DNA from: an uncultured Marinobacter sp.
GTDB taxonomy: Bacteria > Pseudomonadota > Gammaproteobacteria > Pseudomonadales > Oleiphilaceae
Direction: 5' to 3'
Length of the DNA: 64,000 bases
Assembly (NCBI RefSeq): GCF_946886895.1
Contig: NZ_CAMPJO010000001.1
Coordinates: 372,001-436,000 of the forward strand
The notes under the pieces were generated by a model that saw only the letters and a program-made list of their open reading frames with translations, had not been told where the DNA came from and did not search any database. A program made the position numbers and the translations under genes. Shown one piece after another: positions 29,588 to 40,400 of this stretch (the stretch's first letter is position 1; each line of letters begins with the position of its first letter).

Positions 29588-30355
29588 GTGCCACGACTGA
29601 TCCAACGACCGCTTCGCTTGCTGGTGCTGACATGGCTGCTGGGCGTGAGTAGCAGCGCCATGGCGGTTGATCTCCGGCTTGCCGTCGCCGCCAACTTCAC
29701 CGATACCGCCCGGAAGCTGATGGCCGCCTTCGCGGATACCACCGGCCTGGAAGCGTCGGCAAGCTACGGCTCAACCGGCAAGCTCTACGCGCAGATTCGC
29801 AACGGTGCGCCCTTCGACGTGTTTCTCGCGGCCGACAGTCGACGCCCGGAACTGCTGGAACAACAGGGCCTGGGCCTGCCGGGCAGCCGGTTCACCTATG
29901 CCCGGGGCACCCTGGTGCTCTGGAGCCCGGAACCCGACACCCTGGCAACCCCGGAGGCCTGGCTTGCCGCCGGTGATTTTAAACGGCTCGCCATGGCCAA
30001 TCCGAAAACCGCACCCTATGGCCTGGCGGCTCAACAGGTTCTGGCTCACCTGGAGCTCTGGCAGCCGCTACAGCCGAAGCTGGTCCGGGGCGAGTCCATT
30101 GCCCAGGCGTTCCAGTTCGTGGCCACCAGCAATGCCCAGGCCGGGTTTGTGGCACTCGCCCAGGTTATCGCCTGGCCAGGGCCGGAAGGCGCGCTCTGGC
30201 GAATTCCCCGGGAGTACTATTCCCCGGTCAATCAACAGGCTATCCTTCTGAGCCATGGCCGGGAAAACGACGCCGCGCACCAGTGGCTGACGTTTCTCCA
30301 CAGCCCCCGTGCCCAACGCATCATTCAACAGTACGGTTACGACACCTCCGACTAG
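29588..30355 (+). CDS. modA: Molybdate ABC transporter substrate-binding protein
   Basis: A 255-residue periplasmic protein with a signal peptide ending near AMA. The molybdate-pocket residues lie in [14 protein letters not shown] and [13 protein letters not shown], with [13 protein letters not shown] and ANPKTAPYG. The start is GTG at 29588, 18 bases after the hydrolase stop. It is followed by modB and modC. No ModE regulator gene is in the window. Confidence 0.92.
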   Translation: MPRLIQRPLRLLVLTWLLGVSSSAMAVDLRLAVAANFTDTARKLMAAFADTTGLEASASYGSTGKLYAQIRNGAPFDVFLAADSRRPELLEQQGLGLPGSRFTYARGTLVLWSPEPDTLATPEAWLAAGDFKRLAMANPKTAPYGLAAQQVLAHLELWQPLQPKLVRGESIAQAFQFVATSNAQAGFVALAQVIAWPGPEGALWRIPREYYSPVNQQAILLSHGRENDAAHQWLTFLHSPRAQRIIQQYGYDTSD

Positions 30356-30375
30356 CCGGTCACCCGGTCGACCCT

Positions 30376-31053
30376 ATGCATGCATACTGGGAGCCAGTCT
30401 GGCTCACACTGAAACTGGCCAGCGTCACCACGGTCCTGCTGTTGGTGATTGGCACCCCCATCGCCTGGTGGCTCGCCCGCAGCCGCCACTGGTTGCGGCA
30501 ACCGGTAGCGGCGATTGTGGCGCTGCCCCTGGTACTGCCGCCCACGGTGCTCGGCTTCTACCTGCTGCTCCTGATGGGGCCGGATGGCGTGGTCGGACGC
30601 CTCACCGAACAGCTCGGCCTGGGGCTGCTTCCGTTTACCTTCGAAGGTCTGGTGGTGGCCTCGGTAATCTACTCATTGCCGTTTACCGTCCAGCCCCTGC
30701 AAAACGCCTTCCAGACCATCAACCAACAACTGCTGGAAGTGGCCGCCACCCTGCGGGCCTCGCCCATGGACCGCTTCTTCTCCCTGGTGATCCCACTGGC
30801 ACGCCCGGGTTTCCTGACCGCTGGCGTGTTGACGTTTGCCCACACCATTGGTGAGTTCGGGGTGGTATTGATGATTGGCGGCAACATACCGGGCGAGACC
30901 AAGGTGTTGTCCGTGGCGATCTACGACCATGTGGAATCCCTGGAGTATACCCAGGCCCACTGGCTGGCGGCGGGTATGGTTGCGTTCTCCTTCGTGGTCC
31001 TGGTATCGCTGTATTCGGTGAACGGTCGCTGGCAGCCAGGGGTGGTGAAATGA
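30376..31053 (+). CDS. modB: Molybdate ABC transporter permease
   Basis: A 225-residue inner-membrane permease with about five membrane segments and the EAA loop ([21 protein letters not shown]), which docks on ModC. The tract [19 protein letters not shown] is a ModB hallmark. The start is ATG 30376; upstream in-frame sequence overlaps modA and is rejected. Its stop overlaps modC by 4 bases (ATGA). Confidence 0.93.
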   Translation: MHAYWEPVWLTLKLASVTTVLLLVIGTPIAWWLARSRHWLRQPVAAIVALPLVLPPTVLGFYLLLLMGPDGVVGRLTEQLGLGLLPFTFEGLVVASVIYSLPFTVQPLQNAFQTINQQLLEVAATLRASPMDRFFSLVIPLARPGFLTAGVLTFAHTIGEFGVVLMIGGNIPGETKVLSVAIYDHVESLEYTQAHWLAAGMVAFSFVVLVSLYSVNGRWQPGVVK

Positions 31054-32132
31054 CTGCAATCCCAGGCATTGAGGCCCGCTTCCACTGCCGCCTCGGAGAC
31101 TTCCTGCTGGACGTCGACCTGGCGCTGCCCGGTTCGGGAGTCACCGCGCTTTTCGGCCATTCCGGATGCGGCAAAACCACCCTGCTGCGTTGTATCGCCG
31201 GGTTACAGGCCGCCTCGGGCACCCTGACCGTCAACGGCGAGCGCTGGCAGTCCGGCACCGACAGCCGCCCCGTGCACCAGCGCCCGCTGGCTTACGTGTT
31301 CCAGGAGACCGGCCTGTTCCCGCATCTGTCGGTCCGGGGCAATCTCCACTATGGCTACCGGCGCATTAACCGGGCGGAACGAAGGGTCACCCTTGAGCAG
31401 GCGGTGGCCTGGCTGGGGCTTTCCCATTTGCTGGACCGGATGCCCGACAAGCTCTCCGGCGGTGAACGCCAGCGGGTCGCCATGGCCCGGGCAGTGCTGA
31501 CCAGCCCCCGCCTGCTGCTCATGGACGAACCCTTATCGGCCCTGGATCAGGCCAGCAAGCGGGAGATCATGCCGTACCTGGAACGGTTGAGGGACAGCCT
31601 GGCGATACCGATTATCTATGTCTCCCACTCGGTCGCTGAAGTTGCACGGCTCGCCGATCACGTGGTGATGATGGACAACGGCCGGGTTGCGGCCGAAGGA
31701 CCGCTCCAAGACACCCTGGCCCGAACCGACCAGCCCTTTGGGCTCGGGGAGGACACCAGCATCATTCTCAGCGCAACGGTGACCGAACGGGATACCCAGT
31801 GGCAACTCTGCCGGGCAGACTTTGACGGCGGCCATCTGTGGTTGAGGGATGACCGGGACTTTACAGACGGCCAGCAGGTCCGCATTCAGGTTCTGGCACG
31901 GGATGTCAGCCTCGCCCTGGCGGCCTATCCGGATCAGAGCACCCAGAACCTGGTGCCAGCGCGCATTGACGCCATCACCCCGGAAACCTCTCCGGGCACT
32001 ACCCTGATACGCCTGTTTGCGGGCAAGACCCCATTCCTCTCGAGGCTGACTACGCGTTCCGTGCACCAGCTTGACCTGGCGCCCGGGCATCAGGTCTGGA
32101 TGCAGATCAAATCCGTTGCCATCGTCGATTGA
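31050..32132 (+). CDS. modC: Molybdate ABC transporter ATP-binding protein
   Basis: A 360-residue ATPase with Walker [13 protein letters not shown], signature [15 protein letters not shown], Walker [13 protein letters not shown] and the His switch VSHSVAEV. The C-terminal part (about 290-355) is a TOBE/Mop domain that binds oxyanion. The ATG overlaps the modB stop. Molybdenum supply serves enzymes such as nitrate reductase, none of which is in the window. Confidence 0.93.
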   Translation: MTAIPGIEARFHCRLGDFLLDVDLALPGSGVTALFGHSGCGKTTLLRCIAGLQAASGTLTVNGERWQSGTDSRPVHQRPLAYVFQETGLFPHLSVRGNLHYGYRRINRAERRVTLEQAVAWLGLSHLLDRMPDKLSGGERQRVAMARAVLTSPRLLLMDEPLSALDQASKREIMPYLERLRDSLAIPIIYVSHSVAEVARLADHVVMMDNGRVAAEGPLQDTLARTDQPFGLGEDTSIILSATVTERDTQWQLCRADFDGGHLWLRDDRDFTDGQQVRIQVLARDVSLALAAYPDQSTQNLVPARIDAITPETSPGTTLIRLFAGKTPFLSRLTTRSVHQLDLAPGHQVWMQIKSVAIVD

Positions 32133-32175
32133 TGCTGGCCGGGGCGCAGTGTCCCGACTGCCCCCGAATCTGGCC

Positions 32176-32205
32176 CCGATAACCGCAGCCGTAGCGTGTT
32201 ATCGG
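32176..32205. repeat. Inverted repeat before the epoxide-hydrolase-like gene
   Basis: CCGATAAC (32176-32183) and GTTATCGG (32198-32205) with a 14-base loop, about 50 bases before the next start codon. It may be an operator or a leader hairpin; nothing else is known. Confidence 0.35.
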
Positions 32206-32254
32206 CGTTACCCTGTCAACCATCACATCATTCCCCGGCAGGATAGGCGGTAAC

Positions 32255-33154
32255 GTGACCTATAAACGCGAGCACTGGGTAACCAGTGGCAACCTGAGCC
32301 TCTACGCCGTGGCCGAAGGTAAAGTGGACGCCACGCCTCTGGTACTGGTGCACGGCTACCCGGACAACCACCGCATCTGGGACGATGTAGTCGAAGTTCT
32401 GGGGCAGTCGTATTTCATCATCCGGTATGACGTGCGCGGCGCCGGACGCTCCGGAAAACCAAAGCGCGCCCGCGACTACCGCATGGCACTACTGGCCCGG
32501 GACCTGGAAGCTGTGGTCGATGCGATTATTCCTGACCGGGACTTTCACCTGGCCGCCCACGACTGGGGAGCCATCCAGAGCTGGGAATCGGTGACCTCAG
32601 GCAGGCTGCAATCCCGAGTTGCGTCCTATACGTCCATTTCCGGCCCCTGCCTGGATCACGTTGCATTCTGGGTTCGACGGCGGATAACAGACGTTTTCGA
32701 CGGTGGTACCCGGGCCGTAGCACAGCAGTTGGCCCGCTCCTGGTATGTGGCATTCTTCCAGTTGCCACTGTTGCCGGAACTGGCCTGGCGGGCAGGTCTT
32801 GACCGGGCCTGGCCATCATTACTGAGCAGGCGCGAGGGTGTCACCAAAGCCCACACCAATACCCACCAGAGGAGCGACGGCCGGTACGGCGTCAACCTGT
32901 ACCGGGCCAATATCATACCGAGACTCCGACACCCGGAAGCCCGGCATGCCCGATGCCCGGTGCAGATCATCATTCCGACCCGGGACCGGTATGTTGGCAG
33001 CCCCTTGTTCAGCAATCAGGTCAGTTGGACCGGCAAGCTGACCCGGGTGGAGCTGGACGCCCCCCACTGGGTGCTGCTGACCGATCCCGGCAGGGTGGCT
33101 GGCAAACTGGATCAGTTCATCAGCGATGTCCGGAACAGCTCGCCGGTGGCCTGA
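32255..33154 (+). CDS. Alpha/beta hydrolase, epoxide-hydrolase-like
   Basis: A 299-residue hydrolase. The oxyanion region is LVHGYPDNHRIWDD, and the nucleophile is most likely the Asp in AAHDWGAIQSW; an Asp here is typical of epoxide hydrolases and haloalkane dehalogenases rather than esterases. A candidate catalytic His is in LDAPHWVL. The start is GTG at 32255. It is followed by a bidirectional terminator shared with the Vfr gene. Confidence 0.8.
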   Translation: MTYKREHWVTSGNLSLYAVAEGKVDATPLVLVHGYPDNHRIWDDVVEVLGQSYFIIRYDVRGAGRSGKPKRARDYRMALLARDLEAVVDAIIPDRDFHLAAHDWGAIQSWESVTSGRLQSRVASYTSISGPCLDHVAFWVRRRITDVFDGGTRAVAQQLARSWYVAFFQLPLLPELAWRAGLDRAWPSLLSRREGVTKAHTNTHQRSDGRYGVNLYRANIIPRLRHPEARHARCPVQIIIPTRDRYVGSPLFSNQVSWTGKLTRVELDAPHWVLLTDPGRVAGKLDQFISDVRNSSPVA

Positions 33155-33158
33155 CACG

Positions 33159-33190
33159 AAAAAGACCGCGCACCAGGCAGCGGTCTTTTT
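33159..33190. terminator. Bidirectional terminator between the hydrolase and vfr
   Basis: AAAAAGACCGC (33159-33169) and GCGGTCTTTTT (33180-33190) form a 6-bp GC-containing stem flanked by A- and T-runs on both sides, so it can end both convergent genes. Confidence 0.85.
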
Positions 33191-33221
33191 CAAATCGTAT
33201 CCGGGAGGAAAGCGGAACGCC

Positions 33222-33863
33222 TCACCGTGTGCCGTAAACCACCATGGTCTTGCCCTTTACCCGGACCAGCCCCTGGTCTTCCAGGGTTTTCAACACCCGG
33301 CCAACCATTTCACGGGAGCAGCCCACGATGCGCCCGATTTCCTGCCGGGTGATCTTGATCTGCATGCCGTCCGGGTGGGTCATCGCATCCGGCTCCTTGC
33401 ACAGATCCAGCAAGGTGCGGGCAACGCGGCCGGTCACGTCGAGAAACGCCAGATCACCGACCTTGCGGGTGGTCTGACGTAGACGGGAGGCCATCTGTTC
33501 ACCAATGAAATACAGCACCCGTGGGTCCTGCTGGGCAATCTCCCGGAACTTGGTGTAACTGATCTCGGCCACTTCGCACTCGGTCTTGGCCTTCACCCAG
33601 GCACTGCGGGAGTCCATGTTGTCAAACAGCCCCATTTCACCGAAAAAGTCACCGGCGTTAAGGTACGCCATGATCATTTCCCGGCCGTCATCGTCCTCGA
33701 TAATGACGGTGACCGAGCCTTTCACGATGTAAAACAGGGAGTCGCTCTTGTCACCCGCGTAAATAATGGTGCTCTTGGCGGGGTAACGCCGACGATGGCA
33801 CTGCGATAGGAAATAGTCGAGATGCTTGGTCTTTTGCTCAACCGGCTTGACGATAGTGGCCAT
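33222..33863 (-). CDS. cAMP-responsive regulator, Crp/Vfr family
   Basis: A 213-residue protein with an N-terminal cyclic-nucleotide domain (about 20-130, [13 protein letters not shown] as phosphate-binding cassette) and a C-terminal winged helix ([20 protein letters not shown] recognition region). The [13 protein letters not shown] helix matches Crp and Vfr, so it probably recognises TGTGA-type sites. Vfr in pseudomonads controls virulence and twitching. The symbol is left empty because Crp and Vfr are not separable here. Confidence 0.9.
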   Translation of the reverse strand: MATIVKPVEQKTKHLDYFLSQCHRRRYPAKSTIIYAGDKSDSLFYIVKGSVTVIIEDDDGREMIMAYLNAGDFFGEMGLFDNMDSRSAWVKAKTECEVAEISYTKFREIAQQDPRVLYFIGEQMASRLRQTTRKVGDLAFLDVTGRVARTLLDLCKEPDAMTHPDGMQIKITRQEIGRIVGCSREMVGRVLKTLEDQGLVRVKGKTMVVYGTR

Positions 33864-34118
33864 AATGCGAGTCGTGCCTCCTCAGATACTGGCGGGTCCG
33901 ATGATTGTTATACACCCGGCTTTCCCTGCGGGTTCGTTCATTATTCTTGCAAATCAGCGCAACTTATAACAAGAAGGCCTGTTCCGGGCAACCGAAAGAG
34001 TATACACCATGTCGCCCGCCATGCACCGACCAGCTGTCGCGTTGCCGTGTCTGTGCTAGCATCCGCTGCAATAACCTGTATTCGCGCACACCACGCCTTA
34101 CAACGGAGAGCACACGCG

Positions 34119-34541
34119 ATGAAAGCAAGCGTCGATTGGTCCGGCAATGCCAGTTTCAGGGTGACCAGTGGCAGTGGCCATAGCATCCAGCTCGATGGCC
34201 CGCCGGACCACGGTGGCAAGAACCTGGGCCCGCGCCCCATGGAAATGATCCTGATGGGGCTCGGCGGTTGCTCCTCGTTTGATGTGATGACTATTCTGAA
34301 AAAGAGTCGGCAGGACGTCACCGCCTGCCATGCGGAGCTGGAAGCCGAACGGGCCGACGCCGTGCCGGCGGTCTTTACCCGGATTCACCTGCACTTCGTG
34401 GTCACCGGCCACAACCTCAAGGAAAACCAGGTAAAGCGGGCCGTCAGCCTGTCGGCGGAAAAATACTGCTCAGCGTCTATCATGCTGGAAAAGGCGGGTG
34501 TGGAGATCACTCACAGCCATGAGATCCGCGCGGCGGAGTAG
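34119..34541 (+). CDS. OsmC/Ohr family protein
   Basis: A 140-residue OsmC-fold protein. The first Cys of the redox pair is in MGLGGCSSFDV and the second in AEKYCSAS. The pair reduces organic hydroperoxides in known members, but this YhfA-like branch has no defined substrate. I start it at ATG 34119, preceded by GGAG; a much longer frame upstream crosses the vfr promoter region and is rejected. It is divergent from vfr. Confidence 0.85.
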   Translation: MKASVDWSGNASFRVTSGSGHSIQLDGPPDHGGKNLGPRPMEMILMGLGGCSSFDVMTILKKSRQDVTACHAELEAERADAVPAVFTRIHLHFVVTGHNLKENQVKRAVSLSAEKYCSASIMLEKAGVEITHSHEIRAAE

Positions 34542-34732
34542 CCGTTGTCACCCCGGCCGGGGCAGCGTGTTCCCGGACCTCCCGGGGGGCCACAGTGGCG
34601 GCGACCACGAGGGAGGCTAAAATGTCGGTGCGGCATCTATTCTTTGTTACTCGCGGTGTGCATAATACGCACCCTTCTCCGCCGGTCTGCGCAAAAGGTG
34701 AACAACCCGGTCAGTAGTCGGTGGCGGCCTCG

Positions 34733-34757
34733 GCAGAGCGCTCCTGAGCAGCTCTGC
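34733..34757 (+). promoter_or_regulatory. Leader hairpin upstream of speD
   Basis: GCAGAGC (34733-34739) and GCTCTGC (34751-34757) pair across 11 bases that can themselves fold. It lies 34 bases before the speD ATG in a 250-base gap. No T-run follows; a post-transcriptional role is possible. Confidence 0.35.
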
Positions 34758-34791
34758 AGTCATTCATCTCCATTGTCCGGAGGGGCTGAGC

Positions 34792-35583
34792 ATGGAATCC
34801 AAACTCCAGCTGCACGGTTTCAACAACCTGACCAAATCGTTGAGCTTTAACATCTACGATATCTGTTACGCGCAGACCGAAGAGCAACGCGAAGCGTACA
34901 TCGACTACATCGACGAGATGTACAATGCCGAACGCCTGACCCAGATTCTGACCGACGTGGTCAAAATCATCGGCGCCAACGTTCTGAATATTGCCCGCCA
35001 GGATTACGAGCCCCACGGCGCCTCGGTGACCATGCTGATCGCCGAGCATGAACTGAGCAGTGGAGAGTCGGACAACGAAGAGTCACCAGGCCCCCTGCCC
35101 GACACTATTGTCGCGCACCTCGACAAAAGCCACGTGACCGTCCACACCTATCCGGAAAGCCATCCGCACGACGGCGTCAGTACCTTTCGGGCAGACATCG
35201 ACGTCTCCACCTGCGGCCTGATCTCGCCCCTCAAGGTGCTGAACTACCTGATCCACAGCTTTGATTCCGACGTGGTGACCGTGGACTACCGGGTACGCGG
35301 TTTCACTCGCGACGTGGACGGCACCAAGCATTACATCGATCACGACATCAACTCGATCCAGAACTATCTGACCGAGGATACCCAGAATGCGTACCAGATG
35401 ATCGACGTCAATGTGTACCAGGAAAACCTGTTCCACACCAAGATGATGCTGAAAAACTTCAACCTGGATAACTACGTGTTCGGTGTCAACGCCAGCGACC
35501 TCGATACACAGGAAGCCCAGTCGATCGAAGACCGCCTGCGCCGTGAAATGCTGGAGATTTTTTACTCCCGAAACGTGGAGTAG
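34792..35583 (+). CDS. speD: S-adenosylmethionine decarboxylase proenzyme
   Basis: A 263-residue proenzyme of the long E. coli type. Self-cleavage at Lys-Ser in [17 protein letters not shown] leaves a pyruvoyl group; the Cys in [17 protein letters not shown] is the likely proton donor. It makes decarboxylated AdoMet for spermidine synthesis. The ribosome site GGAGG is strong. No speE is adjacent. Confidence 0.95.
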   Translation: MESKLQLHGFNNLTKSLSFNIYDICYAQTEEQREAYIDYIDEMYNAERLTQILTDVVKIIGANVLNIARQDYEPHGASVTMLIAEHELSSGESDNEESPGPLPDTIVAHLDKSHVTVHTYPESHPHDGVSTFRADIDVSTCGLISPLKVLNYLIHSFDSDVVTVDYRVRGFTRDVDGTKHYIDHDINSIQNYLTEDTQNAYQMIDVNVYQENLFHTKMMLKNFNLDNYVFGVNASDLDTQEAQSIEDRLRREMLEIFYSRNVE

Positions 35584-35591
35584 GTGAGCAG

Positions 35592-35635
35592 CGGTGGCGC
35601 CCCGGGCGGGTCACCACCGGTCCTTCAGTTTTTTT
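35592..35635 (+). terminator. Possible speD terminator
   Basis: CGGTGG (35592-35597) and CCACCG (35614-35619) with an inner GC-rich loop, then a T7 run at 35629-35635. The 9-base gap between stem and T-run is long, so efficiency is doubtful. Confidence 0.35.
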
Positions 35636-35718
35636 GATGTCGCCCGCCAGATTTCTGCGTTTTATATCCACCCCCTGGTACGGTTAACTGTCTCCCATAC
35701 CCGAGAAAGGAGAACACC

Positions 35719-36576
35719 ATGACCGTACGCACTCTGAAACAGACCATCCCTGCCCTGGAAACATCCGACGGTGCCGGTGTGCGGATCAAACGCTCCATTG
35801 GCCAGCACCAGAGCATCCGCCTGGATCCATTCCTGATGCTGGACGAGTTCGGTTCGGATCAGCCCCAGGACTATATCGCCGGCTTCCCATCCCACCCGCA
35901 CCGGGGTTTCGAGACCGTCACCTACATGATCGAAGGGCACATGTTGCACGAGGATCACCTGGGCAATCGCGGCAACCTCCGCAACGGCGGCGTGCAGTGG
36001 ATGACCGCGGGCCGGGGCATCGTGCACTCGGAAATGCCCCAGCAGGAATCCGGTCTGATGCGAGGCTTCCAGCTCTGGCTGAACCTGCCGGCGGCGGAAA
36101 AAATGAAACCTGCCGGCTATCGGGATATTCAGCCCGAAGACATCCCCGGCTTCCAGCGGGACGATGCCACCATCAAGCTGATTGCCGGCGAGCTGGACGT
36201 TGCGGGTGAGACACTGACCGGCGCCGTGTCGGGTGGGTCAACCCGACCACTGTACGCCGACATCCAGCTCGATCCTCACGGCAGGCTAGCCCTGCCGGTC
36301 GCGGCGGATCTGAATGCCATGGTGTACCTGTATGAGGGCGACGCCAGTCTGGGTGACAAGGAGAGCGAGCAACCGCTCACACGCTCGGCGGCCAATGTGC
36401 TGGCCGAAGGCGATGAGCTGCGTCTTGCCGCCGGTGCCCGGGGGGCGCGATTGCTGCTCATCGCTGGCCGGCCTATCGGCGAGCCGGTGGTGCAGTATGG
36501 CCCGTTTGTGATGAACACCCGGGAGGAAATCGAGCAGACCCTGCGCGATTACCGGGATGGACGCCTGACGGCCTGA
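35719..36576 (+). CDS. Pirin family protein
   Basis: A 285-residue double cupin. The metal-binding HPHRGFETVTYMIEGHM and the later GRGIVHSEMP supply His and Glu ligands. Some bacterial pirins have quercetinase activity, and others act on pyruvate metabolism; the role here is unknown. A strong AAGGAG site precedes the ATG. It ends 3 bases before the convergent prkB. Confidence 0.9.
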   Translation: MTVRTLKQTIPALETSDGAGVRIKRSIGQHQSIRLDPFLMLDEFGSDQPQDYIAGFPSHPHRGFETVTYMIEGHMLHEDHLGNRGNLRNGGVQWMTAGRGIVHSEMPQQESGLMRGFQLWLNLPAAEKMKPAGYRDIQPEDIPGFQRDDATIKLIAGELDVAGETLTGAVSGGSTRPLYADIQLDPHGRLALPVAADLNAMVYLYEGDASLGDKESEQPLTRSAANVLAEGDELRLAAGARGARLLLIAGRPIGEPVVQYGPFVMNTREEIEQTLRDYRDGRLTA

Positions 36577-36579
36577 GCC

Positions 36580-37446
36580 TCAGGCAAACGGCTTGTGGGA
36601 CATCAGCCGCTGTACCATGGGCCTGACAATCAGGTCCATGGCCAGCGGCATTTTTGTGCCCGGAATCACCAGGGTGTCATGGCGGGACAGCGAACTGTTG
36701 GGGATCACTTGCAGCAGGTAGGGAAACTCGATTTCGGACGGGTCCCGGAACCGGATAACCAGCAGGCTCTCATCTTCGGTGGGCACATCCCGGACCACAA
36801 ACGGGTTGGAGGTATCCACCAGGGGAATGCGCTGGAAGTTGATGTGGGTGTGGGAGAACTGCGGCACGATATCGTGCACGTAATCGTCCATCCGGTTGAT
36901 AATGGTCTCTACCACCGCGTCCTGACTGTATCCGCGCTTATGGGTATCCCGGTGTATTTTCTGGATCCATTCCAGGTTCACGATGGGTACCATGCCAATC
37001 AGCAGATCGACGTACTGGGCAATATTGTAGCTGTCCCTCACCACGCCGCCATGCAGGCCTTCGTAGAACAGCAGGTCAGTGTCGGCAGGTAATGGCCCCC
37101 AGGGCGTGAAGGTGCCCGGCTTGTGTCCATCGGCCACCAGGGCCCGGTCCTCATCATGCACGTACTGGCGATAGCGGCCGTTACCCGTGTGGCCGTAGTC
37201 GTAGAACAGCGCCTCCAGCTTGTCGATGTGATTGGCCGCCAGGGCGAAATGGTTACGCTCGCCAAACTGGCCCTTGGCGGCCAGCCGGGCCATCTGCTCC
37301 CGGTTGTAGCGGTGAAAGCTGTCACCACTGACCATGGCGGCCCGGAGCCCCTCACTGGCGAACATTCGGCTGAAGATCTGGCCGGTGGTGGTGGTGCCGG
37401 CGCCGGAGGAACCGGTAACCGCAATAATCGGATGACGTTTTGACAT
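36580..37446 (-). CDS. prkB: Phosphoribulokinase, PrkB type
   Basis: A 288-residue P-loop kinase (AVTGSSGAGTTTTGQIF) of the proteobacterial PRK family. GDSFHRYNREQM carries the catalytic Asp. PrkB forms occur in bacteria that lack RuBisCO, and I see none here, so the physiological substrate is open. I start it at ATG 37446 rather than TTG 37455. It is downstream of the large DUF1631 gene, 33 bases away. Confidence 0.87.
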   Translation of the reverse strand: MSKRHPIIAVTGSSGAGTTTTGQIFSRMFASEGLRAAMVSGDSFHRYNREQMARLAAKGQFGERNHFALAANHIDKLEALFYDYGHTGNGRYRQYVHDEDRALVADGHKPGTFTPWGPLPADTDLLFYEGLHGGVVRDSYNIAQYVDLLIGMVPIVNLEWIQKIHRDTHKRGYSQDAVVETIINRMDDYVHDIVPQFSHTHINFQRIPLVDTSNPFVVRDVPTEDESLLVIRFRDPSEIEFPYLLQVIPNSSLSRHDTLVIPGTKMPLAMDLIVRPMVQRLMSHKPFA

Positions 37447-37479
37447 GAGGGGCAACGTGCCGGCGTTAGGGATGAATGG

Positions 37480-40400
37480 TCAGGTAAGGCTGTCGAGCAA
37501 CCGGGGCTTCTCAACCACAAAGCCCTGAGCGTAATCGACACCCAATTGCCTCAGCATATCCAGAACGTCCCGGGATTCAACCCGGGAGGCAATGACCTCA
37601 CGCTTCATATAGTGCGCCATGTCGACCATGGATTGCACCATGGCCCGGTCCGTCTGGCTGGTGGTCAACTGATTGGTAAAAGCGCTGTCTATTTTGATGA
37701 TGTCGACCGGAAGCGAGCGCATGAACTCAAAAGAGCTGGGGCCACTGCCAAAGTTACCCAGGCAAAAACGGCAGCCCAGCTCCTTCATCTCGAGAATGAA
37801 ATCGGCGACCGCCTCGACATCGGCAATGGCCGAGGCTTCAGTGAGTTCGAACCACAGCCGCTCAATGGGGGCATTCTTCTCGCTGAGCTTCTCATAGATG
37901 AACTCCAGCAGCGACTGGTCATTCAGGGAATAGCCCGACAGGTTGATGCAGATGCCGCCAAAGTGCCGGGGGTCCGGTGCGTGCTCCCGCAGCCAGTCCA
38001 GCAGTTGCCCCACAACCCAGCGATCCACCGCCTGCATCCGGTCATAACGCTCTGCCATGCGGACGAAATCCTGCCCGGTGATCAGGGTGCCGGCATCGTC
38101 GTACATGCTGATCAGCACCTCATACTGGGCGGGCATTGTGGTGTGGGCGTGCAACGGGATGATTTTCTGGCAACGCAGCAGCATCCGCTCTTCGTTCAGA
38201 TCGCTCAGCCCCGCAACTTTCGCGGCAATCTGTTCCTGCCTGGACTGATCGTCGGCACCAAGCGAGTATTCAGCCCACTTGCCATGGCCCAACTGACGGG
38301 CGGAGGCCAGCGCCTGTTCAGAGGCCCGCAGCCAGCGCTCGGCACTGACCAGGGCCGGCAGCTCGGCAACCATGCCGACACTGGCCGACAGCCGGTAACT
38401 GCGCCCATCAAACGTGAACTCCTCCGCCTCAACGGACTTGATCAGCGCCTCCGCCGCCTGATGGGCGTTTTCCTCCGGCACCAGCATGGCGAACTCATTC
38501 CCGGCCAGGCGGGCAACCGGCATACCGTCCCCGACCTGGCTGCAAAGCAGCTCGGCCATCCGTTTGAGGGTCTGGTCGCCGGCCTGATAACCGGCGGTAT
38601 CGTTCAGCAGCCGGAACCGCCTCAGGTCCAGGCGCAGCAACGACCGCGGATCTTCCCGCCGCGCCAGTTGCTGGTCCAGCATGCGCTCAAACTCCCGGCG
38701 CCCCAGCAGACCCGTCAGTTCGTCGTGGGTCGAGGCCCAGGACAGCTGGTCATAGACCTTGCGCACCATGCGATCAATACTTTCGTCCACCAGAGGCCGC
38801 TCGTACTGACTGTCGGGCACGATGATGCCCTTACGCATCTGCCGGGCCAGGGCGTCCAGCTCCAGTTCCACCACGCGCATGCCCTGGTGGTTCACAAAGA
38901 CAAAGCGGCTGAACCCACGGGCCACCCAGACCAGGCGGATGTACTGGGGCTCGTCCGGTTTTTCCTGATCCCGTAACCAGTCGCCGGTGCGCAGCTGCTG
39001 GGCGCGATTGATCCAGCGCTGCAGACTGCGCTGCTCCCGCTCAGACAGGGTCTGCTGAGTGGTTTTCCCGGGTTCCGCGGGCGGCATGTCCACCAGCTCT
39101 GGTGGTTTGTCGGGGCTGCGTACGAGGAATTGCTTCAGTTCGTCACGAATCTGCGACGACGGCATGTGGTTACTGGAAATGGACGCCAGGCCATCCTGGA
39201 TGACCCGCAACAGTTCCGGCAGATTCACCGCGCCGTCAGGCTCTTCGGCGAAGGCCAGCAACGAGTCGATCACCACCAGGTAATCCTGCCAGAGCTGGCT
39301 GTCTGGCCCCTGGCGTATCCAGGTCAGCGACAGCAGGTCGCGCCAGCCACCATCCAGCAGGCTGAGCGCCGCCTTTGGCACCTTGCGCCCGGCCAGCTTG
39401 TGGTTCAGCACCTCAGCCACCGCCTTCTTGGACTCCGCCACTTTCTGGGCGCCCTCGGCGGCCGCGGTCACCCGCTCCACATTGCGGCGGTACACCAGGT
39501 TCTGGCGATCAATCAGGGTATCGAGTTCCTGAACGGTATGATCGAACACACCGATGTCCTGCTCGAAGTCCGACGCGATCCGCTGAATCAACTCGTCCAC
39601 CCGCCGCTGCACCACCGGGTTGATACGCCCCCCCTTCACGCCCAGCTGTGCCAGACGGTTCATCACCCCGCGCACGGGGCTGTCGTGATCGTCAAAAAAC
39701 GCCGGATCCCGCATCACCACTTTCAGCACAGGCACTTCAAGCTGACGCATCCGGGCCTGAGCGTAGTCGCTGAGCTTCGGGCTCTCCACGATCGACCGGA
39801 AGAAGCGGTCAACCACGTCGAGGGTTTCCTGTTGCTCCTCGTCCAGCTTTTTATCGCCAATGTCCCGAACTTTTTCCACCACCCGGTCCCGCAACGGAAC
39901 CGGTTCGTTACCGGCCTCAACAGGCTGGACCTGCAACTGCTGCAACTCTCGCTGCAGTTCACCGGCGGACAGTGGCCTGGCGTTGGGGGGGAACGCCACC
40001 GGTTCCGGATCCCCCCGGGCCGCCCGACTGGCGCTAAGGGTACCCAACAGGTTGCGGACGGTGGCGAACGCCGTCTGGGCGGTCTGGGCGTAGCCCCGGA
40101 ACTCCCCGCCCGTGCGGCCGACCTTGCGCCGGGTCTCGGGCGGTGGCACCGGGGCTTCAGCCGCCGTTTCCACAGCGCTTTCGGCCGATTCCGACGACTT
40201 TGGGGGGGTCGGCTTCTGTTCCGGCCTGGTGTTGGCCTGCTCACTGAGGTATTTGCTCAGGTCCAGATCCGGCAACACGCCATGGCGAATCAGGATATTG
40301 TTCAGTTCGGTGTAGAGTGGCCCCAACTGCTGCAACACCGTTTGCTCAAACGCCCGGAGGCAGACCTTTTCCACCTCCCTGGAGGCTTTCAGCTGGCTCA

